A DNA stretch of 64,000 bases, taken from positions 2,396,001-2,460,000 of the forward strand of contig NZ_LBMJ01000001.1 of the NCBI RefSeq assembly GCF_001413925.1. Direction: 5' to 3'. A model generated the notes under the pieces. It was not told the origin of the DNA. It worked only from the letters and a program-made list of their open reading frames with translations, and searched no databases. How positions within the stretch are numbered: the stretch's first letter is position 1; each line of letters starts with the position of its first letter. The translations under genes were made by a program, and so were the position numbers. This document shows positions 8,915 to 15,807 of the stretch, piece after piece. The DNA comes from Nonlabens sp. YIK11. Its GTDB lineage: Bacteria; Bacteroidota; Bacteroidia; Flavobacteriales; Flavobacteriaceae.

Positions 8915-10219
8915 ATGAAAAAACTAATATATATCGCAAGCTTGCTCGTCGCGGCGACTGGCTTTGCACAACAGGCACCGGCACCCGTGCAAAAAACGGC
9001 CGTGCGTATCATGAATGGTACCGCACATTTGGGTAACGGTCAGGTCATTGAGAATTCGGTAATAGAATTTGAAGATGGCAAGTTGACTATCGTTGGTGAT
9101 GCCACCACCATGAGACTCGCAGCTCCTAAAGGCGAAGTGATCGATGCCAGCGGCAAACATATCTATCCAGGAATGATCGCAGCAAATACAACGCTGGGAC
9201 TGGTAGAGGTTGACGCTGTAGGCGCCAGTGATGACGAGCGTGAGATAGGAACCTACAATCCGCACATACGCAGTATTATCGCCTACAATGCAGAAAGTAA
9301 GATCGTAGAGACCATGCGACCCAATGGGATACTATTGGCACAAATCACACCACGTGGTGGTCGTGTTTCGGGTAAATCCAGTGTGGTGCACATGGACGCC
9401 TGGAACTGGGAAGATGCCGCCGTACGCATGGACGATGGTATCCACGTGAACTGGCCGCGCAGCTTTGCACGTTCTGGTTCCTGGCCCAACTTTGGCCCTA
9501 TCGAGCCAGCTAAGGATTATGACGAGCAGGTCGAAGAATTACGCTTGTTTCTCAACAAGGCCAAGGCCTATGCCAAAACCAAAAATCCAGACAACGTGGA
9601 TTTAAAACTACAGGCGATGGGAACGGCCATGGCAGGAACCACTAATATGTACGTTCATGTAAGTGGTGAGAAAGCGGTGATTGACGTTCTCGCTTTCGCG
9701 AAAGCGAACAACCTGACCAACAATCTCGTACTGGTAGGCGCAGAAGGATCTGAAAAGATCGCCAAAGACATCGCTGCCGCTGGCGTGCCGGTACTTGCCG
9801 CACGTGTGCACAGCTTGCCGTCCAGAGACGATGAGGATTATGACATGCCGTACAAATTCCCGAAGCTGCTGGCCGATGCTGGTGTTTTGGTAGGTTTGGA
9901 AAACTCAGGTAGTATGGAACGCCACCAGGTGCGCAACGTGCCTTTTTATGCAGGCACCGTGGCTGGTTTTGGGCTGGATATCGAGAAGGCGTTGATGATG
10001 GTGACGCTGAATCCTGCCAAAATTTTGGGCATTGATAAGGAGTACGGCTCGCTGGAACAAGGCAAGAGCGCGACACTATTTATCTCTGAAGGCAATGCGC
10101 TGGATATGAGAACCAATAAACTGACCAGAGCCTTTATCGATGGTCGTGATGTCTCTCTGGACACACGCCAGAAGGAATTGTATGAACGCTATATGGAGAA
10201 ATACTCCCGCGAGGATTAA
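8915..10219 (+). CDS. Exported amidohydrolase-like protein lacking the HxH metal motif
   Basis: A 434-residue protein with a signal peptide (MKKLIYIASLLVAATGFAQ). It has the composite beta-sandwich and barrel of the amidohydrolase superfamily (VIDASGKHIYPGMIAANTT, then ALMMVTLNPAKILGIDKEYG and LEQGKSATLFISEG). The position that should read HxH is ANTTLG, so the first metal site is absent. It may be an inactive partner of the upstream enzyme or use a different site. The 16-bp palindrome at 9691-9706 is read LAFAKANN within a helix. It is followed by a strong terminator, and so is probably the last gene of a two-gene unit. Confidence 0.8.
   Translation: MKKLIYIASLLVAATGFAQQAPAPVQKTAVRIMNGTAHLGNGQVIENSVIEFEDGKLTIVGDATTMRLAAPKGEVIDASGKHIYPGMIAANTTLGLVEVDAVGASDDEREIGTYNPHIRSIIAYNAESKIVETMRPNGILLAQITPRGGRVSGKSSVVHMDAWNWEDAAVRMDDGIHVNWPRSFARSGSWPNFGPIEPAKDYDEQVEELRLFLNKAKAYAKTKNPDNVDLKLQAMGTAMAGTTNMYVHVSGEKAVIDVLAFAKANNLTNNLVLVGAEGSEKIAKDIAAAGVPVLAARVHSLPSRDDEDYDMPYKFPKLLADAGVLVGLENSGSMERHQVRNVPFYAGTVAGFGLDIEKALMMVTLNPAKILGIDKEYGSLEQGKSATLFISEGNALDMRTNKLTRAFIDGRDVSLDTRQKELYERYMEKYSRED
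9691..9706. repeat. 16-bp palindrome CGCTTTCGCGAAAGCG, copy 3
   Basis: Perfect copy inside the second amidohydrolase gene, read in frame as AFAKAN. Confidence 0.97.
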
Positions 10220-10242
10220 TCTGTATTGGTATCTATAAATAC

Positions 10243-10275
10243 AAAGCCCATTCATTGCGAATGGGCTTTTTTTAT
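10243..10275 (+). terminator. Rho-independent terminator
   Basis: An 11-bp stem, AAAGCCCATTC / GAATGGGCTTT, with loop ATTGC is followed by a run of T. It closes the amidohydrolase transcription unit. Confidence 0.9.
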
Positions 10276-10532
10276 TTCCGAGCTAGTCAGAGCGACTTAT
10301 TGAAAATCAGTGGGTTTGCAAGGCTTTTTAACTTTTAAAATTATAGTTACAAAAATCTAATGCTCTCGTTTTTAACTGGCAGCTGCAGGTTGCACCACGC
10401 TGGGCTACTATTCAATGACTTTAGCTATCTTCATCAAACTAAACCAATCAAGTCAAGGTAACGGTCAAAGTTGAGGGAACGCCTCACAGGCATTAAACCT
10501 TTGCTGTTAGCAACAACTTAAGACAAACAACA
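10276..10532. other. Non-coding segment at the left end of the cassette-like block
   Basis: The 257 bp hold no gene. They end in CTGTTAGCAACAACTTAAGAC followed closely by the TTG start of the first AT-rich gene. The last part resembles the ends of the other spacers of this block, and so may be the left boundary of the array. Confidence 0.45.
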
Positions 10533-11222
10533 TTGAAAAGATTTATACTTTTTATTCTTATATCATTTTGTTATAATACATATGGTCAAATAATTAACGA
10601 CGAATCTTATTTGGATTTAGATTTTCTAAAATTCAAAACAGAACTTATCAATTGCGTAATACAAAAAGACACTTTACAACTAAAAAAGTTTTTAGCGGAA
10701 AGAGTCTATGAAAGCAAAGATACTTGCGGATATCCGGGTTGTTCAAAAGAAGAATTGATAAACCACTATTTTAAAGATTTGGCTGATGAGTCTTGGAACG
10801 ATATGTTAACTTTATTGAGGTTTGGATTTACTCGCAAAGTAGATGAGAATACCGATTGGATTGTGCCGCAAGAAAAAGTAGTTTTTCAAGCACCATCTTA
10901 TTTAAAAAATGTGGATACAGAAAATGAACTTTTAATATTAGCGGAAAATGTAAACATTCGAGAGAAACCAAGTTTAAGTTCAGAAATTATTCGAACAACA
11001 TCTTATGAGAAATTTAAATGTGATTGCAGTATTGTGACAATGACAAAAACAACTTATCAAACTGTAGACGGAATAAATTGGATTGAAATAAAACTTGGCG
11101 ACAATAATGTAGGATATGTTGCTTCGAAGTTTACATCATACGAAGTGATTAAAGAAATGACAATAGCAAAAGTCGAAGGAAAATGGAAAATTATATCTTG
11201 GTTTCAAGCACCAGGTTGCTGA
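10533..11222 (+). CDS. Hypothetical exported SH3-like domain protein (cassette-like gene 1)
   Basis: A 229-residue protein starting at TTG, with a signal peptide (MKRFILFILISFCYNTYGQ). The C-terminal half holds a bacterial SH3-like region (LLILAENVNIREKPSLSSE, then GINWIEIKLGDNNVGYVASK, about residues 130-205), a fold that usually binds peptidoglycan or peptides. Paired cysteines (CGYPGC, CDCS) occur in the mature part. Base composition is clearly more AT-rich than the flanking housekeeping genes. No ATG fits the signal peptide, so the TTG start is preferred. Its role is unknown; it stands alone between long non-coding spacers. Confidence 0.7.
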   Translation: MKRFILFILISFCYNTYGQIINDESYLDLDFLKFKTELINCVIQKDTLQLKKFLAERVYESKDTCGYPGCSKEELINHYFKDLADESWNDMLTLLRFGFTRKVDENTDWIVPQEKVVFQAPSYLKNVDTENELLILAENVNIREKPSLSSEIIRTTSYEKFKCDCSIVTMTKTTYQTVDGINWIEIKLGDNNVGYVASKFTSYEVIKEMTIAKVEGKWKIISWFQAPGC

Positions 11223-11249
11223 TAAAAACTGTTGCTAAAAATGTATAAT

Positions 11250-11349
11250 CGCAATTACGGCGGATTCGATTACCTACGAATCCACTCGGAATTGCTATCG
11301 TCTGTACTAAACCGAATAACAAAACATATAAACCTGTAACTGATGGTTA
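11250..11349. repeat. Cassette spacer repeat, copy A
   Basis: A segment of about 100 bp, highly similar along its whole length to 12627-12728. Both start CGCAAT.ACGGCG.ATTC, share ACTCGGAATTGCTA.CGTCTG, and end GTAACTGA.GGTTA. It lies between AT-rich genes 1 and 2 and is a candidate recombination site (attC-like) or other spacer repeat. Confidence 0.85.
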
Positions 11350-11381
11350 AACCAAACCGTTGAGAGTAATTTGAAAAAACA

Positions 11382-11993
11382 ATGCACGATAAAATAAAAG
11401 ACTTTTATGAAAACCAAAAATTCGCGCGAATTACCAGAAAGGTTGCGGAAAATTGGGACGAAATAAGTCGTGGGTATATCGTTGATTTTTCAACTGAATT
11501 CGTGGTTCTTCAGGAATGTGATGATTTTGAACTGAAAGGCTATAATATTTTACCAATTAAAGACTTTAAAGAAATCCGATTTAATAATAACGACAAATAT
11601 TATGATAAGATAATGTCGTTGGAAAACAAAAAGAAAAATATCGGAATCAAAACAAAAGTGGATTTAACTGACTGGAAAACTATATTCAAATCTTTAAGAA
11701 AGAACAAGCGGAATGTAGCAGTTGAATGTGAAAATCCCGAAATCGATACTTTTACAATTGGACCGATAAAACGGATTACTGATAAAAATGTTTTTATTCA
11801 GTATTTTAATGCAACTGGAATCCTGGATGAAAAACCAACAAAAGTGGAATTAGGAAACGTAACAAAAATTCTCTTTGACGATAGATATATTGATATTTTC
11901 AGCAAATACTTAAGAGAAATACCGAAAAAGAATACTGGTAACAACGTATATAAAAAATTGCGCAAGTCATTGCTAACACTATGGCTTGGGTAA
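11382..11993 (+). CDS. Hypothetical cytoplasmic protein (cassette-like gene 2)
   Basis: A 203-residue, lysine- and aspartate-rich protein without signal or membrane segments. It seems to have two similar halves: FARITRKVAENWDEISRGYI with LPIKDFKEIRFNNN, and VECENPEIDTFTIGPIKRI with VELGNVTKILFDDR, each resembling an Sm-like or WYL-type small barrel. This is only a visual impression. The last 20 or so residues (GNNVYKKLRKSLLTLWLG) are encoded by the start of the downstream spacer, as expected if a cassette boundary supplies the end of the gene. It is AT-rich and the family is not recognised. Confidence 0.65.
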   Translation: MHDKIKDFYENQKFARITRKVAENWDEISRGYIVDFSTEFVVLQECDDFELKGYNILPIKDFKEIRFNNNDKYYDKIMSLENKKKNIGIKTKVDLTDWKTIFKSLRKNKRNVAVECENPEIDTFTIGPIKRITDKNVFIQYFNATGILDEKPTKVELGNVTKILFDDRYIDIFSKYLREIPKKNTGNNVYKKLRKSLLTLWLG

Positions 11994-12156
11994 TTTCGAA
12001 AAGTCCCTAAATTTTTAAACTTGACGATTTCCAATAAAAAGATAAATAGTAAAATTTAAACATGCGGCTGATGTTCATCCGAAAAGTAATCGCTTATTTT
12101 CAGCGCTACTTTTCATATACGGAGCCGTTGTATGCAAGCTGAAAACCGAATTATAA
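11994..12156. repeat. Cassette spacer with hairpin (copy B, divergent)
   Basis: The non-coding spacer between genes 2 and 3 contains GAAAAGTA ... TACTTTTC inverted arms at about 12080-12114 and ends GGAGCCGTTGTATGCAAGC before the TTG start of gene 3. The upstream edge, AACAACGTATATAAAAAATTG, overlaps the end of gene 2. This resembles the paired ends of long attC-like sites, without an exact match to the classical core. Confidence 0.5.
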
Positions 12157-12597
12157 TTGATAAAAAGAGCGATAATAATAACCCTAATTCTGAACTCAAT
12201 AATTCTGATTGGTGTTCCTGCTGGACACGGTTACGGAATAATGCTAATGTTTGAATTTATAAGTATTCCGACTATGGTTAAAAACGGATTTGATTTTCAG
12301 AAAGAATACCCTTTTCAAAGTAGCCTGATTTTAATTGCTATGGTTTCCTTAATTGGAAAACTGATTTTAATTTTTCTATTGTTCTCAAATAATATTTTGA
12401 ACAAAAAGAACTGGATTTATATCGGACTGACTTTGATGCTGATGCCAATCCTTTTTGTTTGTTATGAAGCTTGGGAATATGATAATTTCCTATTTGCTAT
12501 AACAGTCGGTAGTGGAATACCTTTTTTATTGTATTTCGGCAGAATATTGTATTTAATTGAAAAGAAAAATAACAAAACGGAATTAGTAGCGAAATGA
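12157..12597 (+). CDS. Hypothetical integral membrane protein (cassette-like gene 3)
   Basis: A 146-residue protein starting at TTG. Four hydrophobic segments are visible (about residues 5-22, 52-74, 84-102 and 110-134). The loop GVPAGHGYGIMLMFEF lies after the first. There is no recognised family, AT-rich composition, and an isolated position between two spacer repeats. The frame is open and the hydrophobic pattern is regular, so it is likely a real gene, but the function is unknown. Confidence 0.65.
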   Translation: MIKRAIIITLILNSIILIGVPAGHGYGIMLMFEFISIPTMVKNGFDFQKEYPFQSSLILIAMVSLIGKLILIFLLFSNNILNKKNWIYIGLTLMLMPILFVCYEAWEYDNFLFAITVGSGIPFLLYFGRILYLIEKKNNKTELVAK

Positions 12598-12626
12598 AAA
12601 AAAGCCAGCGTAAAACAATGCAAAAC

Positions 12627-12728
12627 CGCAATAACGGCGAATTCTTTTTCGACCGAACCCACTCGGAATTGCTAGCGTCTGTGCCAAACCGAATAATAAC
12701 ACATCTAAACCCGTAACTGACGGTTATA
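12627..12728. repeat. Cassette spacer repeat, copy C
   Basis: Second copy of the ~100-bp repeat also seen at 11250-11349, between AT-rich genes 3 and 4. It is followed by AGGCAACATTTGAAG and the TTG start of gene 4. Confidence 0.85.
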
Positions 12729-12758
12729 TTAGACGGATAGGCAACATTTGAAGGACCA

Positions 12759-13256
12759 TTGAGAAAACTGAAAGACATATCAATAATCATTGCGATTATT
12801 ATAATAGGAATTCCACTATTTATTCTGGCTATTCCGTTTATGATAGCTATTATCCCGATTGGACATTTTCAGCGAAAAAAGTTTGAAAAGAAATATGCAG
12901 TGTTTCTAAATAAAAATAACGGGAAGAATTTCTTCTGCTACAATAACAGAAAGAACTCGAAACAATATATTGAGGATGATATTATACCAAATCTTAATGA
13001 CGGAATTGAAATCTTATACCTGAACGGGAGAAAGATTGAGTCTGAATATAATTCGGAATTTATTTCTGAAGCATTATACGGATTAAAACACTACAATAAA
13101 TTTCCTCATTTAATGAAAATTAGAAATGGAAAGCTAATTGACAAATCAATAAATAATCCATTTTATGGAGTGTTGAATATGAATAAATCGAAAAGTGAAC
13201 TGTTGAATAAAATCAATGAATTTTTCGAACTGGATAAAATAAAAAACGTTGCCTAA
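12759..13256 (+). CDS. Hypothetical N-terminally anchored protein (cassette-like gene 4)
   Basis: A 165-residue protein starting at TTG, with a long hydrophobic N-terminus (about residues 7-34, IIIAIIIIGIPLFILAIPFM) followed by a basic stretch (HFQRKKFEKKY) and a cytoplasmic domain rich in Asn and Lys. The domain carries GIEILYLNGRKIESEYNSEF and SEALYGLKHYNKFPHLMKI. The stop codon TAA is part of GCCTAACAATGG, the left edge of the following spacer. It is AT-rich, and no family with a known function is recognised. Confidence 0.65.
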   Translation: MRKLKDISIIIAIIIIGIPLFILAIPFMIAIIPIGHFQRKKFEKKYAVFLNKNNGKNFFCYNNRKNSKQYIEDDIIPNLNDGIEILYLNGRKIESEYNSEFISEALYGLKHYNKFPHLMKIRNGKLIDKSINNPFYGVLNMNKSKSELLNKINEFFELDKIKNVA

Positions 13257-13540
13257 CAATGGCAATAAGTAATGGCTCCGTTCTCGCCTACTTCTGAAAA
13301 TCCTCGAGTCTTTCCACTATGGCACATATTACCAACGGCAAAAGCTAAACCTCAAAGCTGTACCTTGCCTAAGTAGTTGTAGAAAATTCAGGAATAGTGA
13401 TGAAACTTCACAGTCCATCAACACTTAAAATACTTCACTTCGCTTCTTAAAATTATAAATTGATTTAAAGTAAGTTACGGCCTCAACTAGTTGTACATTC
13501 ACAAATCACTAGTTAGAAACGCTTACCTAAATCAATCCGA
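13257..13540. other. Non-coding segment at the right end of the cassette-like block
   Basis: The 284 bp hold no gene. Near the left edge are GCCTAACAATGGCAATAAG and, about 70 bp on, CATATTACCAACGGCAAAAG, partly complementary edges like those of a long attC-type hairpin. The rest is featureless. Confidence 0.45.
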
Positions 13541-13780
13541 ATGAAATCAGCCTGGAGTAAATTACACTTGACTTTAAAGATTGGATTGCTGCTATTTATT
13601 TTTGGGGTTGGTCCTCTACTCCTACTTTTGTTGCTGGACGCTTTACATCTCGTAGAAGCTGGAAATGCGGTAGGATTCGGGATTTTAGCATTCTTTAGTT
13701 TGTATCCATCCTTGATCCTAATTCTCATAGGTGGAATTTTGACCTTTCGTAAAAGACGAAAGGCAAAACTGCTTTCATAG
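13541..13780 (+). CDS. Small membrane protein
   Basis: A 79-residue protein with two strong hydrophobic segments (about residues 13-33, IGLLLFIFGVGPLLLLLLLD, and 45-67, GFGILAFFSLYPSLILILIG) and a basic end, RKRRKAKLLS, placing both termini in the cytoplasm. No family with a known function is recognised. It stands alone between the cassette-like block and the sorting-domain protein. Confidence 0.6.
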   Translation: MKSAWSKLHLTLKIGLLLFIFGVGPLLLLLLLDALHLVEAGNAVGFGILAFFSLYPSLILILIGGILTFRKRRKAKLLS

Positions 13781-13987
13781 TTGCACTCCTTACTGGAAGT
13801 GGAAATAAATCTTGCATTTACAGAATTGAGGCGTTCTAAAATTATGAGACTCAAAGCATCCTAGTCAAACCTATCTTACTATCATCTTTTAAAGATGTTT
13901 GAAGTGAAACAAGTTCAGTAAGAACCGTAACACCCTATAAATCATTAAATTTTCATATTTTGTAAGACCATTTGATATGGTCAATTT
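13781..13987. other. Intergenic, nothing recognised
   Basis: AT-rich spacer. CATATTTTGTAAG near 13955 resembles, but does not match, the TAnnTTTG -7 box ahead of the next gene. Confidence 0.4.
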
Positions 13988-14686
13988 ATGAAACCACTTT
14001 TATTTCTTTTGATTTTTTTCGCCACTAACCTTACTGTGGCACAGGATCCAAGATTGCTCGAGCAGGAATGGTATTTATTTGATTTGATTCTTGATGGTGA
14101 GAACTATGTACCGCCTACACACGAAGAGATTCCATTTATTCCGTTACAATTTAACGAAAGTAATGAGCTGCAAACTTATGTCTGTCCTGGCACCGCTGGA
14201 ATCGCGCCAGTCATTTATGAAAATACTGATACCTTTATTCTTCAAAATTTGGTTCAACTAGCAGGAAGCTGCAGCACCCTAGAAAATGTAATTTATACAC
14301 AACGCTACTTTTCGTTCTATTTGAGAAATGAAAATACTGTTTATCGGTACGAGATCTCCCAAGATGGCGATGAGAGAAGATTAATCCTAACAGCACCTAA
14401 TGGTGATCAAGCTAAGTACAGCAATCTGGTACTATCACATAACAGCGTTACAAAATCACAGATCAAAATGTATCCCATTCCAGCTCGAGAAGTGTTGCAT
14501 TTAGAATTTCCTTCACAAGTTGACATAAGCGAGGTGAAAATTTACAATCTTCAAGGCAAAGAAGTCTTTAGGTCAAAAAACAATCTCACTAAGCTTCCCG
14601 TTAGCGGCTTGAATGCAGGAATCTATTTCCTGGAAATCATCGATAATCGTGAGCCCAACATCTTCTTAAAATTTGTAAAAAGTTAG
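13988..14686 (+). CDS. Secreted protein with type IX secretion C-terminal sorting domain
   Basis: A 232-residue protein with a signal peptide (MKPLLFLLIFFATNLTVAQ). The N-terminal domain (about residues 20-145; QEWYLFDLILDGENYVPP) resembles the lipocalin-like modules often found before sorting domains. The last 75 residues form a type A sorting domain: IKMYPIPAREVLHLEF, VKIYNLQGKEVFRS, LNAGIYFLEI, FLKFVKS. This directs export through the type IX (Por) system and surface attachment or release. The cargo function is unknown. Confidence 0.85.
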   Translation: MKPLLFLLIFFATNLTVAQDPRLLEQEWYLFDLILDGENYVPPTHEEIPFIPLQFNESNELQTYVCPGTAGIAPVIYENTDTFILQNLVQLAGSCSTLENVIYTQRYFSFYLRNENTVYRYEISQDGDERRLILTAPNGDQAKYSNLVLSHNSVTKSQIKMYPIPAREVLHLEFPSQVDISEVKIYNLQGKEVFRSKNNLTKLPVSGLNAGIYFLEIIDNREPNIFLKFVKS

Positions 14687-14788
14687 CAAGGCTATTGTCC
14701 TGCAGCAAAGTAATTATGTTCCTTTTATTACATTCTTGAAAGGGATTGGCTAACTTTCGCATCTCATTAAAGTTCTAAATTTTACTCG

Positions 14789-15214
14789 ATGAATCTAAAG
14801 CCAGGAGACAAGGTCAACCTTCTTATTGAACGAGAGACACCACTAGGTTTCACCGTATTGATAGAAAATGAATTTGAGGGACTCGTCTATCACGACGACG
14901 TATTCATTGAGCTGGAAGAAGGTATGGAAGGCATAGGTTTTATCAAAAACATACGTGAAGACGGCAAGATCGATGTCACTTTAAGACCACAAGGTTATGT
15001 GAACGTGATTGAAACCGACTCTGAAACCATCCTGGAAACCCTACGCGAAAGCCCATTTGGTGCCATCATGATTACAGATAAGAGTTCGCCAGATCAAATA
15101 CGCCATGAGTTCAATATGAGTAAAAAGTCCTTTAAAAAAGCTGTTGGGAATCTGTACAAGCAAAAACTCATCAACATTTTGGACGACCGCATCGAGCTGG
15201 TAGTGAAACAATAA
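14789..15214 (+). CDS. Short CvfB-like S1 domain RNA-binding protein
   Basis: A 141-residue protein. An S1-type beta barrel is visible at about residues 1-70 (PGDKVNLLIERETPLGFTVL, GLVYHDDVF, GIGFIKNIREDGKIDVTLRP). A small winged-helix-like region follows (ESPFGAIMITDKSSPDQIRHEFNMSKKSFKKAVGNLYKQ, described here in parts by ESPFGAIMI and MSKKSFKKAVGNLY). This order matches the C-terminal half of CvfB-type proteins, which are normally near 280 residues with several S1 repeats, so this is a half-length version. No upstream remnant of the missing repeats is seen. Its role in RNA binding is inferred from the family. Confidence 0.75.
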   Translation: MNLKPGDKVNLLIERETPLGFTVLIENEFEGLVYHDDVFIELEEGMEGIGFIKNIREDGKIDVTLRPQGYVNVIETDSETILETLRESPFGAIMITDKSSPDQIRHEFNMSKKSFKKAVGNLYKQKLINILDDRIELVVKQ

Positions 15215-15259
15215 GAAGAGTAAATTTTCGTTTCAGTGGAACCTAACCCTAAAAACGAA

Positions 15260-15727
15260 ATGATGAAATCATTCAAAAACAATTTTCCTGCAGTATTCCT
15301 TTTTGGAATCAGTTTATTTATTTTTTCATGTTCCTCTGATGATGATAATCCTAACAATCTCACAATCCAAAATGAGATTAGGGCTAATGTAGGTATTGGA
15401 ACCTGGAAAATTACCAGCTTTATCGATTCGGGTACCGATGAAACCAGCGATTTCACTGGCTATAATTTTACATTTAATGCAAATGGTGTTTTAAATGCCA
15501 CTAACGGCGTCAATTCCTATGATGGAACTTGGAGTGTGGAAAGCAGCAATAGCAGCGATGACAGTCCAGATGATCTTGACTTCAACATCAATTTCACTGT
15601 AATGAACGATTTTGAAGACCTAAGTGACGACTGGGATATTATTTCGCAGAGTTCCACTAAAATTGAACTTATTGACATCAGTGGTGGAAACGGCGGTACA
15701 GATCTTCTCACGTTTGAGAGGAACTAA
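15260..15727 (+). CDS. Lipoprotein, lipocalin-like
   Basis: A 155-residue protein from the ATG at 15260; a GTG start 24 bp upstream would put charged residues before the signal and is rejected. The lipoprotein signal ends IFSCSSDDDNP, where the serine/aspartate run after the cysteine fits the Bacteroidota export signal for surface lipoproteins. The mature part (IGTWKITSFIDSGTDETSDF, FTFNANGVLNATNG, YDGTWSVESSN) is the lipocalin-like fold of many flavobacterial surface lipoproteins. Function unknown. Confidence 0.75.
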   Translation: MMKSFKNNFPAVFLFGISLFIFSCSSDDDNPNNLTIQNEIRANVGIGTWKITSFIDSGTDETSDFTGYNFTFNANGVLNATNGVNSYDGTWSVESSNSSDDSPDDLDFNINFTVMNDFEDLSDDWDIISQSSTKIELIDISGGNGGTDLLTFERN

Positions 15728-15754
15728 GCCTGATTATTCCATGATTTTTTATAG

Positions 15755-15795
15755 TTCGCTTTCGCGCCTGCCTGCCGGTCAGGCAGGAAAGCGAA
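15755..15795. repeat. Composite palindrome: 20-bp palindrome split by a second 21-bp palindrome
   Basis: TTCGCTTTCGCG (15755-15766) and AAAGCGAA (15788-15795) together make the 20-bp repeat seen elsewhere. Between them sits a 21-bp near-palindrome (15767-15787) with arms CCTGCCTG and CAGGCAGG. It is intergenic, between the convergent lipoprotein and priA genes, where it might also act as a transcript end. Confidence 0.93.
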
Positions 15796-15807
15796 CTCAA
15801 CACCAGC

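Noticed and set aside
9642..10076. 144-codon minus-strand frame opposite the second amidohydrolase
   Set aside because: Proline/serine/cysteine-rich composition and complete overlap with a real gene mark it as an antisense shadow.
11246..12740. CRISPR array
   Set aside because: The repeats are ~100 bp, only two are close copies, and the spacing contains genes; there are no short regular repeat-spacer units and no cas genes.
15755..15795. Terminal inverted repeat of an insertion sequence
   Set aside because: No transposase or second end is nearby, and the structure is explained as one palindrome nested in another.
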